Below, in pieces: positions 34,305 through 50,734 of a DNA stretch of 64,000 nt; the first letter of the stretch is position 1; the number at the start of each line of letters is the position of its first letter. The stretch comes from Deinococcus aquatilis DSM 23025. Lineage in GTDB: Bacteria > Deinococcota > Deinococci > Deinococcales > Deinococcaceae. The notes beneath the pieces were generated by a model. The model saw nothing but the letters and a program-made list of their open reading frames with translations, did not search any database and had not been told where the DNA came from. Made by a program: the position numbers and the translations under genes. The stretch covers positions 51,783 through 115,782 of the forward strand of contig NZ_KB899706.1 of the NCBI RefSeq assembly GCF_000378445.1, in the 5' to 3' direction.

Positions 34305-36326
34305 TCACGACCGCCGCCCACGCTGGCGCACTTTCTGCCCCGGCACGGTGGCCTGCTTGAATTCCTTGCCCTGCAATTTGGCTTCGATGGCCCGGATCTG
34401 GTCACGGAGGCTGGCGGCCCGCTCGAAGTCCAGATCTTCGGAGGCCTGCCACATATCCAGCTCAAGGTCGGTGAGTTGACTGTTGAGGGTGTCGCGGTCA
34501 TCGCCCAGCGTTTCGTTGCCTGCCTCGTCCAGATTGGCTTCCTCGCCGCGAATCACGTTGCGGATGCCCTTGACGATGGTGGTTGGCGTGATGCCGTGTT
34601 CCTCGTTGAAGGCCGTCTGTTTCTCGCGGCGGCGGCGGGTTTCGTCCATCGCGCTCTGCATGGCGGGCGTGATGGTGTCGCCGTACAGGATCACCTCACC
34701 GTTCACGTTACGGGCAGCGCGGCCAATGGTCTGGATCAGGGCGCGTTCCGAACGCAGGAAACCGGGTTTGTCGGCGTCCAGAATGGCGACCAGCGACACC
34801 TCGGGCAAGTCCAGCCCTTCGCGCAGCAGGTTGATGCCGATCAGCACGTCGTAATGGCCCAGCCGCAGGTCACGGATGATCACCTGCCGCTCCACGCTGT
34901 CGATATCGGAGTGCATGTAGCGGGCGCGGACGCCTTTTTCCAGCAGGTATTCGGTGAGGTCCTCGCTCATACGTTTGGTCAGGGTCGTGACCAGCACGCG
35001 CTCGCCCCTGCTGGCCCGCTCGCGGATTCGGCCCAGCAGGTCGTCGATCTGGCCCTGAATCGGCTTGACGGTCACGGGCGGGTCTACAAGGCCAGTGGGC
35101 CGGATGATCTGATCGGCCTGATTGTCGCTGTTCTCGCGCTCGAAGGGACCGGGAGTGGCCGACACGTACACGATCTGCCCGGTCTTGCTCATAAATTCCT
35201 GAAAGTTCAGCGGGCGGTTATCCATTGCGCTGGGCAGGCGGAATCCGTAATCCACCAGGGTTTGCTTGCGGGCGCGGTCTCCGTTCGCCATGCCGCCGAT
35301 CTGGGGCACGGTCACATGCGATTCGTCGATAAAGGTAATGAAGTCGTCGGGGAAGTAATCCAACATCGTATACGGCGTATGACCCACTGCCCGCCCATCT
35401 ATATGCCGTGAATAGTTTTCGATGCCCGAGCAGTAACCCAGGACTTTCAGCATTTCCAGGTCATACAGCGTGCGCTCTTTGATTCGCTGGGCTTCCAAGA
35501 GCTTACCCACCGATTTGAAGTATTCCAGCCGTTCATCGAGTTCCTGTTGAATGGTGACAATGGCCCGCTCTATGTTTCCGGCGCTGCTGACATAGTGCTT
35601 GGCCGGATAAACCACCGTGGCATCTAGATCGGCCAAACGGTCCCCGGTCACAGGATGCACCACCGTAATCCGCTCTATATCTTCGCCCCAGAGTTCGACC
35701 CGCAGGGGCTGTTCATCGTAACTGGGCCAGATTTCAACCATGTCGCCCTTCACCCGGAAGCGTCCCGGCGACATCTCCAGGTCGTTGCGTTCGTACTGCA
35801 TGTTGACCAGTCGGCCCAGGATTTCATCGCGGCTGATCTGCCCGCCTACCTTCATGATCAGGTTCAGGGCGGTGTATTCGGCAGGATCACCGAGGCCGTA
35901 AATACAGGATACCGAGGCCACCACAATCGTATCCCGGCGCGTCAGCAGACTGCGGGTCGTGGAATGGCGCAACCGCTCGATCTCCTGATTGATGGCGGCG
36001 TCTTTTTCAATAAACAGGTCTTTTCCGGGAACATAAGCCTCGGGCTGGTAATAATCGTAGTAGGAAATAAAGAATTCGACGGCAGCGTCAGGAAAGAACT
36101 CCTTGAACTCGGAGGCCAACTGCGCGGTCAGAATCTTGTTGGGGGCCATGATCAGGGCAGGCCGCCCGGTTTCCTCAATCACCTTGGCAACGGTGTACGT
36201 TTTGCCCGTACCCGTAGCTCCCAACAACGTCTGAGAGCGCAGGCCGGAGTTCAGGCCATCTACGAGACTGCGAATGGCGGTCGGTTGGTCGCCGGACGGT
36301 CTGAATTCGGACTGTACCCGTAGCAT
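34305..36326 (-). CDS. uvrB: Excinuclease ABC subunit B
   Basis: The damage-verifying helicase-like subunit of nucleotide excision repair: with UvrA it finds lesions, then it holds the DNA for UvrC. Walker A G-A-T-G-T-G-K-T lies near residue 36, the beta-hairpin region begins [14 protein letters not shown] is motif II, and the C-terminal lobe shows [10 protein letters not shown] and Q-T-I-G-R-A-A-R-N. The last 50 residues contain the UVR (UvrC-binding) motif, [18 protein letters not shown]. The length of 673 residues is normal. TAAACT ends six bases before the start, suggesting a leaderless mRNA. Confidence 0.97.
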   Translation of the reverse strand: MLRVQSEFRPSGDQPTAIRSLVDGLNSGLRSQTLLGATGTGKTYTVAKVIEETGRPALIMAPNKILTAQLASEFKEFFPDAAVEFFISYYDYYQPEAYVPGKDLFIEKDAAINQEIERLRHSTTRSLLTRRDTIVVASVSCIYGLGDPAEYTALNLIMKVGGQISRDEILGRLVNMQYERNDLEMSPGRFRVKGDMVEIWPSYDEQPLRVELWGEDIERITVVHPVTGDRLADLDATVVYPAKHYVSSAGNIERAIVTIQQELDERLEYFKSVGKLLEAQRIKERTLYDLEMLKVLGYCSGIENYSRHIDGRAVGHTPYTMLDYFPDDFITFIDESHVTVPQIGGMANGDRARKQTLVDYGFRLPSAMDNRPLNFQEFMSKTGQIVYVSATPGPFERENSDNQADQIIRPTGLVDPPVTVKPIQGQIDDLLGRIRERASRGERVLVTTLTKRMSEDLTEYLLEKGVRARYMHSDIDSVERQVIIRDLRLGHYDVLIGINLLREGLDLPEVSLVAILDADKPGFLRSERALIQTIGRAARNVNGEVILYGDTITPAMQSAMDETRRRREKQTAFNEEHGITPTTIVKGIRNVIRGEEANLDEAGNETLGDDRDTLNSQLTDLELDMWQASEDLDFERAASLRDQIRAIEAKLQGKEFKQATVPGQKVRQRGRRS

Positions 36327-36408
36327 CCCTCTAGTTTACGCTCTGGGCGTACTTGGATGAAAGGGGGCAAGGCTGCAAAAGCCCTCAGCCCGCGCTAATT
36401 AACACAGC

Positions 36409-36960
36409 CTAAGTCTTATGGCCTGCCGGGGTCGGTAATTGCCTCAGCCATGCCCGAATTTCGGCGTCTGACCGCAATACCGTTACCTTGAGGTGAGGCA
36501 GCCGTGCCAGTTCTTCCCACTGCCGCTGCGCCTGCGGAGGAAACTGCCAGATGTCTTGCAGCAGGGCGCGGGACGGCCACTTGGCCCCGTCATGGCGGGC
36601 ATGAGGGCGCAGATTCAGGCGTTCTCGCCAGAAGGCCCGCCACAGGCACAGCAGGCGCGGCGGCCTCAGAAACACCACCTGATCGGCGTGCAAGGCCCGT
36701 TCCCGCAGGGTGGTACTGAAATTGCCGTCCAGAATCCAGCGCTCCTGAGCCAGCGCCTCGGCCAGTCGCTGTTGCCACACGGCAGCTTCGACCTTGACCC
36801 ATCCGGGATTCCAGTACAGATCGTCCAGATGGATCAGCGGCAACCCCGTTCGGGCGGCCAATTTCTGGGCCAGTGTGCTTTTGCCTGCGCCGGGGCTGCC
36901 CACGATCAGGACCCGTCGCATGGGTGGCGGCAATTCGGCGGGCACAGAATCAGCGGTCAT
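36409..36960 (-). CDS. P-loop kinase-like protein (FlaR / topology-modulation type)
   Basis: Walker [10 protein letters not shown] near residue 18 is followed by L-I-H-L-D-D-L-Y-W and a W-I-L-D-G-N-F motif, the pattern of adenylate-kinase-like proteins annotated as FlaR or DNA-topology modulation proteins. The C-terminal region has the expected R-P-P-R and W-R-A-F-W-R-E-R segment. The substrate is unknown. The start is six bases after the stop of the LysR gene, so the two form an operon. Confidence 0.8.
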   Translation of the reverse strand: MTADSVPAELPPPMRRVLIVGSPGAGKSTLAQKLAARTGLPLIHLDDLYWNPGWVKVEAAVWQQRLAEALAQERWILDGNFSTTLRERALHADQVVFLRPPRLLCLWRAFWRERLNLRPHARHDGAKWPSRALLQDIWQFPPQAQRQWEELARLPHLKVTVLRSDAEIRAWLRQLPTPAGHKT

Positions 36961-36966
36961 ACAGAA

Positions 36967-37884
36967 TCAGCGCTCATGCGGGGCCACCTGCTCGCCCAGT
37001 GCCGCCTGAGCCACACCCAGAAATGCCTGCACGATGGGATCGTGGGGGCTGCGGGTCAGGCTGCCGCGCTGCCACACCGCCACGATTTCGACCACCGGAG
37101 CGCCCTCGACTGGGCGGTAGACCACTCCCGGCAGGGCCAGCCGCTCGAAGAAGGCAATCGGCAAAAACACGCCCACGCCTGCGGCTACCAAGGAGAGCAG
37201 CGTCGGAATTTCTATGGCTTCCTGAGTCACGTTGGGCGTAAACCCCGCCGCCGCGCACCAGCGCATGACCTGATCGAAATAGGTGGCCCGCAACTGGCGC
37301 GGAAAAAACACGAACGGTTCGCCCGCGAGGTCTGAAATCTTGAGCTTGCGCTTGCGGGCCAGCGCATGACCGGAGGGCAACGCCGCCACCAGCGGTTGCC
37401 GCCACAAGGCGCGGGAATCCAGATTTGGATCACGCACCGGCAGCAGCATCAGCCCCACATCCACCTGACCGCCGCGCAGAGCCGCTTCCTGCTCCTGTGC
37501 CGTCAGTTCGCGCAGGTCGACCGAGACGTTGGGGTACAACTCGCGGAACTTCCGCACGATTTCGGGCAGCCCGCCAAACGCCAGCCCACTGACAAAACCC
37601 ACGGTCAGGCGGCCCACTTCCCCCCGTGCGGCGCGGCGGGTGCGCTCCACGGTCTGGGTGGCCTGGGCCAGCGTCAGCCGTGCACCTTCCAGAAACTCGC
37701 GCCCAGCCGGGGTCAGTTGTACCCGGCGGGTGGTTCGCAGCACCAGCGGCACGCCCACCTCATCTTCCAGATTCTTGATGGAGTTGCTCAGGGCCTGCTG
37801 CACCACGAACACGCGCTCGGCAGCCCGCCCAAAGTTTTCTTCCTCGGCCAGCGCCACAAAATGCCGCAGATGACGCAGTTCCAT
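36967..37884 (-). CDS. LysR-family transcriptional regulator
   Basis: The N-terminal winged helix-turn-helix begins [15 protein letters not shown] and continues [16 protein letters not shown], the LysR signature. The effector-binding domain covers residues about 90-300. ATG 37884 is chosen because the family begins with M-E-L-R-x-L and GGAGG lies seven bases upstream; an earlier start adds 17 unlikely residues. The gene is divergent from aceE with about 135 bases between, so it may regulate aceEF and itself. Confidence 0.9.
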   Translation of the reverse strand: MELRHLRHFVALAEEENFGRAAERVFVVQQALSNSIKNLEDEVGVPLVLRTTRRVQLTPAGREFLEGARLTLAQATQTVERTRRAARGEVGRLTVGFVSGLAFGGLPEIVRKFRELYPNVSVDLRELTAQEQEAALRGGQVDVGLMLLPVRDPNLDSRALWRQPLVAALPSGHALARKRKLKISDLAGEPFVFFPRQLRATYFDQVMRWCAAAGFTPNVTQEAIEIPTLLSLVAAGVGVFLPIAFFERLALPGVVYRPVEGAPVVEIVAVWQRGSLTRSPHDPIVQAFLGVAQAALGEQVAPHER

Positions 37885-37983
37885 ACACCGCCCTCCAGAG
37901 CAGGAATCGGGCAAACAGCGTATTCGCCTGCCCAACTCCTATCACCCACCATTCTAACTGGTGATTGATCTGACAATAGCCTG

Positions 37984-38013
37984 TTGGAAGCGGTGAATGC
38001 CGGGGCTTAGACT
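37984..38013 (+). promoter_or_regulatory. Promoter of aceE
   Basis: TTGGAA (37984-37989) and TAGACT (38008-38013) are separated by 18 bases. The -10 box ends six bases before the aceE ATG, so transcription probably starts at the A of the start codon. Confidence 0.65.
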
Positions 38014-38019
38014 GCACGT

Positions 38020-40743
<2,724 letters not shown>

Positions 40744-40746
40744 AGC

Positions 40747-40863
40747 ATCTCAGGGTCAAAGGTCGGAGGGGCTGAGAACTGCCGCCTTATATCCTCGCCT
40801 TCCAAGAGGGATTCGGCCAGAATCTCAGAACAAGACTCCTCCTTGCGGCCCTCGACCCTGAGA
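40747..40863. other. aceE-aceF spacer with long-range inverted repeat
   Basis: CTCAGGGTC at 40747 and GACCCTGAG at 40855 could pair and fold most of the spacer into one hairpin. This may be an mRNA-stability or processing element; there is no T run to suggest termination. Confidence 0.35.
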
Positions 40864-40925
40864 CCACTGCCCATGTCCCCAACCTCAATCCCCATCATTC
40901 CCACCGCACCCAAGGAGTCACCCTC

Positions 40926-42698
<1,773 letters not shown>

Positions 42699-42713
42699 AC
42701 GGCTCCATGTTGA

Positions 42714-42749
42714 TGGCCCCTGTCCGGTGTGGATGGGGGCCAGTTTTTT
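42714..42749 (+). terminator. Terminator of aceEF
   Basis: TGGCCCC pairs with GGGGCCA around a 15-base loop; six T residues follow. Confidence 0.7.
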
Positions 42750-42767
42750 GGCTGGAATCGAGTGGCT

Positions 42768-43316
42768 CTACAGTCCGGCCAGAGCCGCAATCTGCCGCGC
42801 CGCCGCTTCTGGCTCCAGCTCGGTGGTATCCATCACAGGCACGCTAGCAGGTGCGCCAAACGCGCCGCGAGTGTCCAGCAGTGCGGCCAGCAGTTCCGGG
42901 TTTTTGAGTTTCAGGCGGTCCTGGCGTTCGGGGCGGTTGATGCGCTGGGCCAGTTCTTCGCGGTCACAGGTCAGCACCACAGGCACGAATACGGCCCCGC
43001 GTGCCCGCGCCAACTCCGACAGGCTGCGGTAGGTATCCTGCTCTTTGGCCTCTGCCGTCAGGTAATTGGTGAAAATATGACTGACATGCGCTGGGGCCAG
43101 GGCTGCTGCGGCCATCACCGCCAACCGCACCTGTTCGCGCAGAGGGCTGAGGCCAGCGGGCAAGTCGTGATGCCCCGTGACGCCGCAGGCCCGGAAAATG
43201 GGATCGCTCCAGAGGTGGTTATCCAGCAGCACCGCTCCGGTTTGGCGCTCCAGCAGTTGCCCAATCGTGCGTTTGCCGCTGGCAGGAGGGCCAATCAGGT
43301 AGAAAAGATGGGGCAT
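42768..43316 (-). CDS. P-loop kinase-like protein (AAA_18/shikimate-kinase-like)
   Basis: Walker A G-P-P-A-S-G-K-R-T near residue 9, then L-L-D-N-H-L-W-S-D-P, a pattern of small nucleotide or shikimate-kinase-like enzymes. The lysine and the following R-T are kept. The substrate is unknown. ATG 43316 is chosen because AGGATA on the plus strand (TATCCT on the coding strand) ends seven bases upstream and the P-loop then starts at the usual position; an upstream start adds 31 unlike residues. Confidence 0.7.
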   Translation of the reverse strand: MPHLFYLIGPPASGKRTIGQLLERQTGAVLLDNHLWSDPIFRACGVTGHHDLPAGLSPLREQVRLAVMAAAALAPAHVSHIFTNYLTAEAKEQDTYRSLSELARARGAVFVPVVLTCDREELAQRINRPERQDRLKLKNPELLAALLDTRGAFGAPASVPVMDTTELEPEAAARQIAALAGL

Positions 43317-43411
43317 GGGAGGCAGGATACAGGCGGAACTGAAGCGCTGGTCATTCATTTGCCCAGCTGTGCGGCTTATCGGCCGAACAACGTACTCGCG
43401 CCTCCCCAACC

Positions 43412-43437
43412 AAAAAACCCCAGCCGAAGCCGGGGCA
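43412..43437 (-). terminator. Terminator of the OsmC gene
   Basis: On the minus strand CCCCGGC and GCTGGGG pair around TTCG, followed by six T residues. Confidence 0.75.
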
Positions 43438-43454
43438 TCCTGAACTGAAATCGC

Positions 43455-43892
43455 TTATTCCAGAACCGCGTCGTAGGTAATTTCTACGTTGCCGTGCATC
43501 ACGCGGCTGAGGGGACAGACTTTGGCCGCCTCTGCCACATGCTTCTGAAACTCGGCGTCGTCGATGTTGCCGACCTTGCCGCGCACCTGGAGGCGCATGG
43601 CGCTGATTTTGAAGCCTGCACCGTCGCGCACCATTTCGCAGGTGGCCTCGGTACGCACGTCCTGCGGGTCGTGTCCGTGGGCGGCCAGCAGCGCCGAAAG
43701 TTGCATGGTGAAGCAGCCTGCATGAGCGGCGGCCAGGAGTTCTTCGGGGTTGGTGCCCACGCCGTTTTCAAAGCGCGTGCCAAAGGAATACTGGGCGTCC
43801 TTAAGCGTGCCGCTGCCGCTGCTGATGGTGCCTTTGCCTTCGCGCAGGTTGCCCATCCACTGCGCGTTTGCCTTCCGTGCGATATCTGCCAT
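43455..43892 (-). CDS. osmC: OsmC-family peroxidase
   Basis: 145 residues with the two catalytic cysteines of the Ohr/OsmC family, C60 in H-A-G-C-F-T-M and C126 in K-V-C-P-L-S-R, and the [10 protein letters not shown] helix between. These thiol peroxidases reduce organic hydroperoxides. The V-C-P-L-S-R form rather than the Ohr form points to OsmC. It is monocistronic, with a strong terminator 18 bases after the stop. Confidence 0.9.
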   Translation of the reverse strand: MADIARKANAQWMGNLREGKGTISSGSGTLKDAQYSFGTRFENGVGTNPEELLAAAHAGCFTMQLSALLAAHGHDPQDVRTEATCEMVRDGAGFKISAMRLQVRGKVGNIDDAEFQKHVAEAAKVCPLSRVMHGNVEITYDAVLE

Positions 43893-43964
43893 GCTGCCTA
43901 GCTTCCCGCTTTTGCCTGTGATCGTGCCTTGGTGCAGTCTTTATCTTCGGGTCATCTGGCGGCG

Positions 43965-43970
43965 TAGACT
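43965..43970 (+). promoter_or_regulatory. -10 box of the alpha/beta hydrolase
   Basis: TAGACT six bases before the ATG at 43977. Confidence 0.5.
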
Positions 43971-43976
43971 CGGGCC

Positions 43977-44837
43977 ATGACTGCTGAATCTGTGGTGGCT
44001 GCCGCGCCCCACCCCGAACGATGGACGTTTGATGCCCCTGTTCAAGGCTATAAATGGGCCGCCAGAACGCCGACCACACGCGGAACGCTGCTGCTGGCGC
44101 ACGGATTCGGAGAGTACGTGGGGCGCTACGTGGACCGCTATCACGCCCTGATTCCCACCTTGCAGGCGGCGGGGTTCGACGTGTACGGCTACGACCAGCG
44201 CGGGCACGGTGAGTCGGAGGGGAGGCGAGCCGTCATCAGCGCGAAGGTGCTGACCGAAGACCACCTGAAGGCGCGGGAAGCCCTGCGCGGGCTGCCGGGG
44301 CCGATGTTCGCCTTCGGACACTCGCTGGGCGGCCTGATTGCTGCCAGCAGCGTGGCCCGCGATCCACGGGGCCTCAGCGGCGTGATTCTGTCCAGCCCAG
44401 CCCTGCTGGTGGGCGAAAACGAACCCGCATGGATCAAGCGGTTGGCTCCTTTGATGGCCCGGATTGCGCCCGGACTTGCCACCACCGACCTCGGCACGGG
44501 CGGCCTGTCCCGGATTCAGGCCGAGGTGGATGCTTACGAGGCCGATGCCCTCATGTACCACGGCAAGGTGCCCGCCCTGACCGGAGCGTCCATGCTGCAA
44601 CTCAGCGCCGACCTGTGGGCGCACACCTCCCGCTGGAGCCTGCCCACCCTGATCGTGCACGGCACACAGGACAAGATCACTGACATTCGCGGCAGCCGAC
44701 GCCTGATGCAGGAAGCCCCAGCCGCCGACAAGCGCCTTGTAGAAATTGAAGGCGGCTACCACGAACTGCTGAACGACGAGTGCCGGGACGAGGTGCGCGG
44801 CCTGATCGTGGACTGGCTGCAGGAGCGCACAGCCTGA
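43977..44837 (+). CDS. Alpha/beta hydrolase (monoacylglycerol-lipase type)
   Basis: Catalytic triad visible: S116 in F-G-H-S-L-G-G, Asp in V-H-G-T-Q-D near 233 and His in G-G-Y-H-E near 262. The oxyanion motif H-G-F-G-E-Y near 42 and [10 protein letters not shown] near 71 match the monoglyceride-lipase / lysophospholipase L2 group. It hydrolyses mono-ester lipids or similar esters. There is no signal peptide. The mRNA is probably leaderless. Confidence 0.9.
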   Translation: MTAESVVAAAPHPERWTFDAPVQGYKWAARTPTTRGTLLLAHGFGEYVGRYVDRYHALIPTLQAAGFDVYGYDQRGHGESEGRRAVISAKVLTEDHLKAREALRGLPGPMFAFGHSLGGLIAASSVARDPRGLSGVILSSPALLVGENEPAWIKRLAPLMARIAPGLATTDLGTGGLSRIQAEVDAYEADALMYHGKVPALTGASMLQLSADLWAHTSRWSLPTLIVHGTQDKITDIRGSRRLMQEAPAADKRLVEIEGGYHELLNDECRDEVRGLIVDWLQERTA

Positions 44838-45016
44838 CGGCCCCATCCCTTTAACAGGCAGGCTCAATTCAAGCAGATCAGTCGGTCAGGCCATCCCAGG
44901 TGGAGAGCCTGACCGACCTGTATCACGCCCCACTCACACCCCGCCCGTTATCTTCCGCCTACCGCAAAAAACGGTCTGTCCCCAAGTTTCCCCCTGTCTG
45001 TTCCGGAGGTTTTGCT

Positions 45017-45844
45017 ATGCGTTCACGTCTGCCTGCTGTGCTGTCCCTGTCCGTCCTCCTCGCGGCCTGTTCTACGGCCCCTCAGCACACCCCGGAGGCC
45101 GTGAATACTCCTACCGGGGGTGTAGTTGCTGCGGCCCCTGATACCCGGCCCGCCACCCTGATCCTGGAAGACGGCACGCGCCAACAGGTGACCGGAATGG
45201 TCAGAGACGGCTACCTGCTGCTTGAAGATGACATCATTCTGGCCGACCTGAACGAACTGACGCCGCTGGGTACCTATGTGATCGATACCCGCCTGCGCTG
45301 GACGGCCCGCACCATTCCCTATACCTTTGCCAGCAACGTGCCGCAGGCCATTCGTGATCGGGTGGCTCAGGCCGCCGCTACCATCAGCAGTACCACCAAC
45401 GCGGTCGTGAAGCCGCGCACCACCCAGAGCAACTACGTGCAGATCACCTACAACACGGGCACGAGCTGTGCCAGTGGTCTGGGTATGACGGGTGGGCGGC
45501 AGACCATCACGCTGGCCGACCGCTGCACCACGGGTTCCATCATTCACGAGTTCGGTCATACGCTGGGCCTGTTCCATGAGCAGACCCGCCCGGACCGCGA
45601 CCAGTACGTGCAGATCCTGTGGAACAACATTCCTGCCGACTGGCAATCTCAGTACCAGATTCGCAGCGGCAGCAAAGGCTACGGCGCATACGATTTCGAT
45701 TCGATCATGCACTACCCCGCCACCTTTGACGGCAAACTGGCAATCAAGCCGCTGAATGCCAGCATCGACATCAACCGGATGGGCCAGCGCAACGGCTACA
45801 GTCCCACCGACAAGGCCAATATCAACTTCATGTACCCCCGCTGA
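45017..45844 (+). CDS. Astacin-like (M12A) zinc metalloprotease, lipoprotein
   Basis: A lipobox L-L-A-A-C at the end of the signal (Cys near residue 20) predicts a lipid-anchored envelope protein. The zinc site H-E-F-G-H-T-L-G-L-F-H-E-Q near residue 177 and the Met-turn S-I-M-H-Y near 228 are those of astacins (extended HExxHxxGxxHE plus SxMHY). A propeptide-like region at 40-95 contains L-W-x-x-x-x-I-P-Y-like sequence (R-W-T-A-R-T-I-P-Y), the usual start of the mature astacin. ATG 45017 is chosen because GGAGG lies seven bases upstream; earlier starts would bury the signal peptide. Confidence 0.9.
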   Translation: MRSRLPAVLSLSVLLAACSTAPQHTPEAVNTPTGGVVAAAPDTRPATLILEDGTRQQVTGMVRDGYLLLEDDIILADLNELTPLGTYVIDTRLRWTARTIPYTFASNVPQAIRDRVAQAAATISSTTNAVVKPRTTQSNYVQITYNTGTSCASGLGMTGGRQTITLADRCTTGSIIHEFGHTLGLFHEQTRPDRDQYVQILWNNIPADWQSQYQIRSGSKGYGAYDFDSIMHYPATFDGKLAIKPLNASIDINRMGQRNGYSPTDKANINFMYPR

Positions 45845-45857
45845 GCTTTAAAAGGGA

Positions 45858-45897
45858 GGGACCAACCGCACAGAGGCTGGTGCGGTTGGTCCTTTTT
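45858..45897 (+). terminator. Strong terminator after the astacin gene
   Basis: A 13-base stem (GGACCAACCGCAC with GTGCGGTTGGTCC) followed by six T residues. Confidence 0.9.
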
Positions 45898-45953
45898 TAT
45901 TGCTTCCCCAGCGCTCAATCTGCCCGGTCAAGCACCATTACTCTGCTCAGGCT

Positions 45954-47675
<1,722 letters not shown>

Positions 47676-47724
47676 GGGGGGAACCTCAGAAATTGTAGGT
47701 AGGTAGTGCAATTTGGGCGGCGTA

Positions 47725-47828
47725 TAAACCCCTCCGTCCCTTCGGGCCACCTCCCCTCAGAGGGGAGGACAAAAGCTGTTTATTCCTCCCCTCTGAGGGG
47801 AGGCGTTGCGGAGCAACGGGGGGGTTTA
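47725..47828. repeat. Large palindromic repeat between crtI and crtB
   Basis: The ends are TAAACCCCTCCGT and C-A-A-C-G-G-G-G-G-G-G-T-T-T-A, and inside are CCTCCCCTCAGAGGGGAGG and CCTCCCCTCTGAGGGGAGG, two perfect short palindromes. The whole can fold as one long hairpin. Such AAACCCC-ended palindromes recur in some Deinococcus genomes as non-autonomous elements; it has no coding potential. Confidence 0.7.
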
Positions 47829-47852
47829 CACGAATGCCAGACCTCTAACCCC

Positions 47853-48770
47853 TCACGCCCGCGCCATAAAGCCGCGCAGTTCCCACCACGCCTGCGGCAG
47901 CATCAGCAGTTTGCGGGGGCCACTCACGTAGGCGCGGCGGCGGAAATTGTCGAAATCAGCGCGTTCCAGATCGTCCAGAATGCCTTCATAGGCGCGGGCG
48001 GCGGTCTGAACGGCGAGGCGGGCGCTGCCGTGCAGCAGAGGAATTCCGGTGCGGCCCTGCTTGTACCACTCGCGGGCGAGCTTTGAGAGGTGCCGCATCA
48101 GGGCGCGGTATTCGGGCGTGACGGTCCCCCGCTGTAGATCGGCCTGCGAGACCCCGTACTGGGCCATCAGATCGGCGGGCAGGTACACGCGCCCGCGTTC
48201 GAGGTCCTCGCCCACGTCGCGCAAAATGTTGGTCAGTTGCATGGCCTGCCCGAGCATCAGCGCGTGCTGCAAGGTGCGTTCGCCGCCGCTGTAGCCGCTG
48301 ATGGGCGCGATCATAAAACCCACCACACCAGCCACTCGGCGGCAATACAGGGTCAGGTCGTCCATCGTGAGGTACTGGTGGCCGTTCAGGTCCATTCTCA
48401 GACCGTCGTGCAGTTCCCCGAAGGCCGACAGCGGAATCGGGTAGGTCTGGGCCGCCCAGGACAGGGCCTTGTCTATCGGGGGCGTGTGCGGGTCGGTGGG
48501 ATCGAGGGGGCCAGCCAGGGCGGCCTGCATCCGCGCCCACCAGCCTTCCAACTGCGTCGCGGCGTCGTCTCCAGTCAATTCATCGACAATGTCGTCTCCG
48601 TCGCGGCAGGCAGCGTATACGGCCCACACGGCTGCCCGCTCCCGCGCCGGAAAAAAGCGGGACCCCAGATAGAAGGTTTTACTGTGCAGGCGCGTCACGT
48701 CCCGGCAGTGCGCCACGGCGTCGGCAAGGCACGTCTGGGCAGGGGGCAGGGGGGTGGCGTTGGTCGTCAC
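47853..48770 (-). CDS. crtB: Phytoene synthase
   Basis: Condenses two geranylgeranyl diphosphates to phytoene. The two Asp-rich motifs are present: D-G-D-D-I-V-D-E-L near residue 57 and [16 protein letters not shown] near 182, as in the squalene/phytoene synthase family. The start is GTG, with AGAGG about ten bases upstream. It lies upstream of crtI on the same strand, separated by a palindromic repeat that may change how far transcription reads through. Confidence 0.95.
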   Translation of the reverse strand: MTTNATPLPPAQTCLADAVAHCRDVTRLHSKTFYLGSRFFPARERAAVWAVYAACRDGDDIVDELTGDDAATQLEGWWARMQAALAGPLDPTDPHTPPIDKALSWAAQTYPIPLSAFGELHDGLRMDLNGHQYLTMDDLTLYCRRVAGVVGFMIAPISGYSGGERTLQHALMLGQAMQLTNILRDVGEDLERGRVYLPADLMAQYGVSQADLQRGTVTPEYRALMRHLSKLAREWYKQGRTGIPLLHGSARLAVQTAARAYEGILDDLERADFDNFRRRAYVSGPRKLLMLPQAWWELRGFMARA

Positions 48771-49000
48771 AGGTCGAATTCCTCTCTTTGGGCGAGTCTA
48801 AGCGGCCTTCTCTCGCAAAACGTCACGCTTTCTTACAAACAGGGCCGTGGAGAATGGGGGTGACCGGAGCAGTTTTCCGTCTTAAAGCAGGGCAGATGTC
48901 TGTGTCGAGCTTACCGTTTGGTCAGGACTTGAAGGGTAATCCTTCATGCTCAGGATAGAAAGATGAAGCTCAGTTAAAGGTGGTCGGCGGGGCCGAATGT

Positions 49001-49705
49001 TCAGCTGGAGCTGGCCGCCCCGATTTTCTCATAGCGCTCGAACACCACTGCGCCGACCTGCACGAGGTCAGTGCGCTGGCAACCGGGCAACTGACGGGCC
49101 ACCCACGCCGGATCATAGAAGGACAATCCGCCCAGGGCAGCCTGACTCAGCAGGGTTTGCAGCGGGCCAGCCGTGCGCGGAATGTACATCAACCAGAGCT
49201 GCCCACCGGGGCGGGTCAGGCGGGCGAGTTCCTGCAAAAACCGGGCGGGATCATTGGTTTCGTTCAGGGTCGCGCCTACTGTTATGCCATCAAAAGAGGC
49301 GTCAGGCAGGCCGCTGTTTTCCAGATTCAGCATGGCCCAGTCGATCTGGCCGCCCGCCTGCTCACTCGGTTCGCGCCGCCGCGCCTCGGCCAGCATGGGG
49401 GCGCTCAGGTCGGCGGCCAGTACCCGGCAGCCTGCCCGCGCCAGTACGCCTGCATAAAAGCCGGTGCTGGTGCCTGCATCTAGCCAACTTTGACCGGCGT
49501 AGGGTTGGCATAAAGTTCTGAACAACTGCGCTTCCCGCTCCAGCCCGAAGGCCTGCCCCCCCAACAGGGTGAGAGAACGCGCCCGCCACCACGCATAGCC
49601 CCGTGCCGTGACAGGCCAGAGATTGCTGCGCTGGGCGAGGCTCAGGGCGGGGTCTCTGTGTGCGGCAGAGTTCAGGGTTTCTTTGATGTGACGCGGCAGA
49701 CTCAT
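49001..49705 (-). CDS. SAM-dependent methyltransferase (class I)
   Basis: The SAM-binding motif [12 protein letters not shown] lies near residue 72, followed by [10 protein letters not shown] and, later, [12 protein letters not shown], the normal order of a UbiE/UbiG-like methyltransferase (Methyltransf_11). The N-terminal 60 residues are helical and specific to this group. The substrate is unknown; because of the nearby carotenoid genes a lipid or quinone target is possible, but this is only position. I chose ATG 49705; a longer frame upstream would overlap the divergent gene's leader. Confidence 0.8.
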   Translation of the reverse strand: MSLPRHIKETLNSAAHRDPALSLAQRSNLWPVTARGYAWWRARSLTLLGGQAFGLEREAQLFRTLCQPYAGQSWLDAGTSTGFYAGVLARAGCRVLAADLSAPMLAEARRREPSEQAGGQIDWAMLNLENSGLPDASFDGITVGATLNETNDPARFLQELARLTRPGGQLWLMYIPRTAGPLQTLLSQAALGGLSFYDPAWVARQLPGCQRTDLVQVGAVVFERYEKIGAASSS

Positions 49706-49790
49706 ACCTTTCAGTATGCTGTTCCCGACAGGCCCGTATGCCCCGCTACCGTATGCACCGGTAAGGGGGGGCCGCATTCCCGGAGGAAGT

Positions 49791-50732
49791 ATGGAAGAAC
49801 GCAAGAGTATGGGGGGCGCAATCGTTGATGTGTTCGACGCTGCCGTAACCCTCGTGAAGTCGGAAATCAATGGCGTAGCCCGCCGGGTCGGGGACGTTGC
49901 CAAAGCCAAGGGCATCGGCGTGGTGTTGCTGCTGGCCTCCTCTGGCCCGCTCATTCTGGGACTGGTGTTCCTGATTCTGGCCGTCTACTTCGGCCTTGTG
50001 CGCCTTGGTCTCGGCTGGTGGTCGGCGGCCCTCCTGATCGCCCTGTTCAGCTTCGCCCTGACCGGCGCACTGGTCTTTCTGGGCATCAAGCGTCTGGGTG
50101 CAGAAGTCAAAACCGACGACACCACAACCCGCCGCAGCGGTCCCATGACCGAAGACGAGATGCTTGAAGCCCGTTATCAGGCCGAGCAGAAAGCCCTGAA
50201 AGACGGCCAGAAGCAGGCGCAGGGTGCAGGTGGCTACAAGGTGGCCGACACCGGTTCCAAGCCCGCGACCTCCACTCCCGGCGGTCAGAGCATCCACACC
50301 CCTTCCGCCGTGCAGACCCATAGCACCCCCAAAACCGAGGCGGGCCGAGGCAATACCACGGGCGGCATCGATATGACCCGCGACCCTGACCTGCACACTG
50401 CCGGAGAAACTCGCGTGGTGGCCGAAAGCGCAGGCCACGCCACCGTGCGCGTGGAGGGCGGAACCACCACCGTTCCCGTGTTCGAGAGCAAGTCGGACGG
50501 AGAGGCGCAGGTGTACGGCAGCGGCCTGAACAAAAAGATCGATGGCAGTGACAACCACGAGAGCAGCAGTGGACACGGCAACGCAGACCACAGCTCTCAC
50601 GGGAGTCACGGACATGGCGGGCATGCCCATGATCCCAACCTGCAAAACCCGGTGGTTCTGAAGGACGCGCCCGGCATTACCGTCAGCACCAACCCCACCT
50701 TCCGCGACGACATGCAAGAAAAGGAGAACTGA
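49791..50732 (+). CDS. Holin-X-type membrane protein with long hydrophilic tail
   Basis: Residues about 1-120 carry two transmembrane segments (around 44-66 and 76-98) preceded by a short amphipathic helix, the pattern of the Actinobacterial holin-X / DUF1469 family. The remaining 190 residues are hydrophilic, rich in Thr, Gly, His and Ser, with a His/Gly/Asp cluster ([13 protein letters not shown]) that could bind metal. GGAGG is four bases before ATG. The next gene starts two bases after its stop. Despite the name there is no phage context; the family is often chromosomal and of unknown role. Confidence 0.7.
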   Translation: MEERKSMGGAIVDVFDAAVTLVKSEINGVARRVGDVAKAKGIGVVLLLASSGPLILGLVFLILAVYFGLVRLGLGWWSAALLIALFSFALTGALVFLGIKRLGAEVKTDDTTTRRSGPMTEDEMLEARYQAEQKALKDGQKQAQGAGGYKVADTGSKPATSTPGGQSIHTPSAVQTHSTPKTEAGRGNTTGGIDMTRDPDLHTAGETRVVAESAGHATVRVEGGTTTVPVFESKSDGEAQVYGSGLNKKIDGSDNHESSSGHGNADHSSHGSHGHGGHAHDPNLQNPVVLKDAPGITVSTNPTFRDDMQEKEN

Positions 50733-50734
50733 GC

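Noticed and set aside
49791..50732. Prophage lysis cassette (holin)
   Set aside because: The holin-X-type family is common on chromosomes, and there is no endolysin, tail or integrase gene nearby.
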